A stretch of 64,000 nt of DNA from contig NZ_JARVKY010000006.1 in NCBI RefSeq assembly GCF_029813785.1, positions 186,001-250,000 of the forward strand, given 5' to 3'. The notes beneath the pieces were generated by a model. It did not search any database. It was not told the DNA's origin and worked only from the letters and a program-made list of their open reading frames with translations. Numbering within the stretch: the first letter of the stretch is position 1; each line of letters opens with the position of its first letter. Below are positions 62,340 through 64,000 of this stretch, one piece after another. This DNA is from Streptomyces sp. DH41 (lineage in GTDB: Bacteria; Actinomycetota; Actinomycetes; Streptomycetales; Streptomycetaceae). The translations under genes were made by a program, and so were the position numbers.

Positions 62340-63692
62340 TCAGGCGGCCGGCGGCGCCGCCTCCACCGGACGGTCGCGTTCCAGTTCCCGCTCGGTGCGC
62401 CGCAGCATGATCGAGTCGGCGATCTCACCGCTGCGCACCGCGATGTTCGACAGCAGGGACGACGACAGTCCGTGGCTGTGCTCGGTGCCGCCCTGGAGAT
62501 AGACCCCGCAGGTCAGGTCCGAGGCCGGGACGAGGCGGTAGTCGCGCTCCAGCCGGTGCCGGCCCGCCGCGTCGCGCTGGAAGTGCCGGTCGAAGTCACC
62601 GAGCAGACGGGCCGGGTCCATGCCGTCGTAGCCGGTGGCGAAGACCAGCGCGTCGACGGAGAGTTCCTCCGTCCGGTCGTCGAGCAGTGAGCGCAGGACG
62701 ACCTGCGTCGCGCTCCCGGCGCGCCGGACCTCGGCGACCCGGGTGAGGTTGCTGAAGTGCAGCCGCTTGACGCCGCTCACCTCTTCGGCGTACGCGCGCT
62801 GGTACAGGTCCCGGATGACGTCGGCGTCGACCACCGAGTAGTTGGTGTTGCGGTGGTAGCGCCAGAAGGCGTCCCGTCCCCGGTCGGTGCCGAAGTAGTA
62901 GTCGTCGACCGCGGTGGGGTCGAAGACCTGGTTGGCGAAGGGGGTGTCGTCGGCGACGGAGTAGCCGTACGACGGGACGATCGCGCGGACCTGGGCGTGC
63001 GGCAGCGAGTCGTGGAGGAACCGGGTGATCTCGGCCGCGCTCTGGCCGGCGCCCACCACCGCCACACTCTTGAGGTCGTCCGGGGACTGCGCGTTGAACC
63101 TGCCCAGGAACTGGGAGCTGTGCCACACCCGTTCGTCGGCCGTCACGCCCTCCGGCAGGCGCGGCACCAGGCCCGTGGAGATGGCCACGTTGCGCGCGGT
63201 GACCACGCTGGTGGTGCCGTCGGCGCCGCGCACCTCGACCTCCAGGAGGTCGGGCGAGAGATCCCCCGACCCGGCGGCGGGCCGGATCGAGGTGACCTCG
63301 GCGCCGTAGGTGACCCGGTCGGCGAGGCCGGCGGCGGCCCACTCCAGGTACTGGTGGAACTCCTTCCGGGTCGGGAAGAAGTCCTGGTTGTTCACGAACT
63401 GCACCAGCCGGTTGGAGGCGTGCAGATACGAGATGAAGGTGAACCGGGACATCGGATTCCTGAAGGTCGCCAGGTCCTTCATGAACGAGATCTGCATGGT
63501 CGTCGACGGCAGCACCATGTTCCGGTGCCAGCCGAACGACGGCTGCCGCTCGAAGAAGTGGGCCTTGACCGGATGCTGCGGAGCGCTCGCTCCGTGCTCG
63601 TCCAAGGCGATCGCGAGCGACAGGTTGGACGGGCCGAACCCGATACCGACCACGTCGTAGATCTCCTGGTTGCGCCTGCCAGTTATGCCCAT
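62340..63692 (-). CDS. L-ornithine/L-lysine N-monooxygenase (siderophore type)
   Basis: 450-residue flavin-dependent N-hydroxylating monooxygenase that converts an amino-acid side-chain amine to a hydroxylamine for hydroxamate siderophores. YDVVGIGFGPSNLSLAIAL near residue 12 binds FAD, SFMKDLATFRNP is the family's substrate/flavin segment, VAVVGAGQSAAEI binds NADPH, and ATGYDG near the C-terminus completes the K_oxygenase pattern (compare PvdA, IucD, CchB). ATG 63692 follows GGGAG; the open frame extends to 63926 but the extra sequence lacks coding character. Specificity for ornithine or lysine cannot be told by eye. It is divergent from the gene beginning at 63991 and may mark the start of a separate siderophore or hydroxamate locus. 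Confidence 0.93.
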   Translation of the reverse strand: MGITGRRNQEIYDVVGIGFGPSNLSLAIALDEHGASAPQHPVKAHFFERQPSFGWHRNMVLPSTTMQISFMKDLATFRNPMSRFTFISYLHASNRLVQFVNNQDFFPTRKEFHQYLEWAAAGLADRVTYGAEVTSIRPAAGSGDLSPDLLEVEVRGADGTTSVVTARNVAISTGLVPRLPEGVTADERVWHSSQFLGRFNAQSPDDLKSVAVVGAGQSAAEITRFLHDSLPHAQVRAIVPSYGYSVADDTPFANQVFDPTAVDDYYFGTDRGRDAFWRYHRNTNYSVVDADVIRDLYQRAYAEEVSGVKRLHFSNLTRVAEVRRAGSATQVVLRSLLDDRTEELSVDALVFATGYDGMDPARLLGDFDRHFQRDAAGRHRLERDYRLVPASDLTCGVYLQGGTEHSHGLSSSLLSNIAVRSGEIADSIMLRRTERELERDRPVEAAPPAA

Positions 63693-63757
63693 CGAAATTC
63701 TCCCGTTCGCGTCTGGAAAACTCGGCCGGTAGCCCGAGAGACCGTCTGCAGTCTTGC

Positions 63758-63834
63758 CTCGGGGAACGCTCGAAGGCAACTCGAATGGCACATGAGGGCC
63801 GCTGGAGAGCGACTTGAGTATCTCTGGACCCTGA
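63758..63834 (+). promoter_or_regulatory. Seven consecutive 11-base direct repeats abutting a -35 element
   Basis: Seven 11-mers in unbroken register begin CTCGGG (63758), CTCGAA (63769), CTCGAA (63780), CATGAG (63791), CTGGAG (63802), CTTGAG (63813) and CTGGAC (63824). The array ends 5 bases before the -35 of the promoter at 63840, the geometry expected for an activator such as a SARP that contacts RNA polymerase from repeated heptamers. It lies in the gap (63693-63990) between the divergent N-monooxygenase and the next gene. I found no iron-box palindrome there. Confidence 0.6.
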
Positions 63835-63839
63835 AAGCG

Positions 63840-63868
63840 TTGTCCTGTCGACGGGACGGAGTTACGTT
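63840..63868 (+). promoter_or_regulatory. Predicted rightward promoter
   Basis: TTGTCC (63840-63845), 17 bases, TACGTT (63863-63868). The -10, the spacing and the preceding GGACGG match the predicted beta-glucosidase promoter at 54361-54389. It would drive the gene beginning at 63991. Confidence 0.5.
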
Positions 63869-63990
63869 CGGCGCCAATTCCCGAATCTCCGCATGGCACT
63901 GCCGATGACGTGGATGTCCGGAGCAATGCGATCCGGCATGCCCGAAACCGGAGTCATGCGTCGAGTCAACTGCCGAAGAGGTGAAACCGC

Positions 63991-64000
63991 ATGTTCGTGC
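63991..64000 (+). CDS. Start of a further gene, cut by the window edge
   Basis: ATG 63991 encodes only Met-Phe-Val before the window ends. It is supported by a well-placed GAGGTGA ribosome binding site 8 bases upstream and by the predicted promoter and repeat array before it. The product cannot be inferred. Confidence 0.5.

Noticed and set aside
63693..63990. Iron-box (IdeR/DmdR) site for the N-monooxygenase
   Set aside because: I looked for the TTAGGTTAGGCTAACC-type palindrome in the gap and did not find a good match.

Overview
The window looks like a Streptomyces chromosome: very high GC, codons almost always ending in G or C, GTG and TTG starts, and Shine-Dalgarno-led genes that overlap by 4 bases. 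Most of it (about 1-59,900) is a biosynthetic gene cluster for a 16-membered, amino-sugar-bearing macrolide. The left edge cuts through a sugar gene, so the cluster continues to the left.

Centre (10,615-50,606): five type I polyketide synthase genes on the + strand, with the layout loading+1+2 / 3 / 4+5 / 6 / 7+TE. Reading the domains gives: KSQ loading module with a methylmalonyl AT (propionyl starter); module 1 methylmalonyl, KR; module 2 methylmalonyl, DH-KR; module 3 malonyl, DH-KR; module 4 methylmalonyl with a degenerate KR (ketone); module 5 with an ethylmalonyl-type AT and a full DH-ER-KR loop; module 6 methylmalonyl, A-type KR; module 7 malonyl, A-type KR, then TE. This is the logic of tylactone (protylonolide), the aglycone of tylosin, rosamicin, cirramycin/acumycin and angolamycin.

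Left arm (<1-8,999, - strand): a tightly packed nine-gene run encoding a macrolide-type glycosyltransferase, a cytochrome P450, a 3,4-ketoisomerase, an aminotransferase, RmlA, RmlB, a 3/5-epimerase, a type II thioesterase and an NDP-hexose 2,3-dehydratase. A divergent control region (9,000-9,317) separates it from a second P450 and the PKS genes. Downstream of the PKS are a P450-like helper with no heme cysteine, its activator-dependent glycosyltransferase and a sugar N,N-dimethyltransferase. Together these fit D-mycaminose (or the 2-deoxy analogue angolosamine) at C-5. The 2,3-dehydratase, the epimerase and an E1-type Fe-S 3-dehydratase (58,597-59,895) point to a second, 2,3,6-trideoxy sugar whose remaining genes lie outside the window.

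Resistance: a secreted family 3 beta-glucosidase is followed 80 bases later by an HflX-type ribosome-associated GTPase, probably as one unit. Paired with the OleD-like glycosyltransferase this suggests glucosylate/export/deglucosylate protection, plus a possible ribosome-rescue layer. No erm methyltransferase or drug exporter is visible.

Right arm (60,100-64,000): a small DUF5302-like protein, a SnoaL/NTF2-fold protein, two poorly understood overlapping ORFs, an L-ornithine/L-lysine N-monooxygenase, and the first codons of a further + strand gene.

The most unexpected signal is non-coding. Arrays of short direct repeats with exact 11-base periodicity (core C-T-C/G-G-A-A/G) lie upstream of four transcription units at both ends of the cluster. 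They have the geometry of SARP-type activator operators, although no SARP gene is in the window. The PKS genes also carry long near-identical KS, AT and KR blocks with aberrant codon use, which suggests recent gene conversion.
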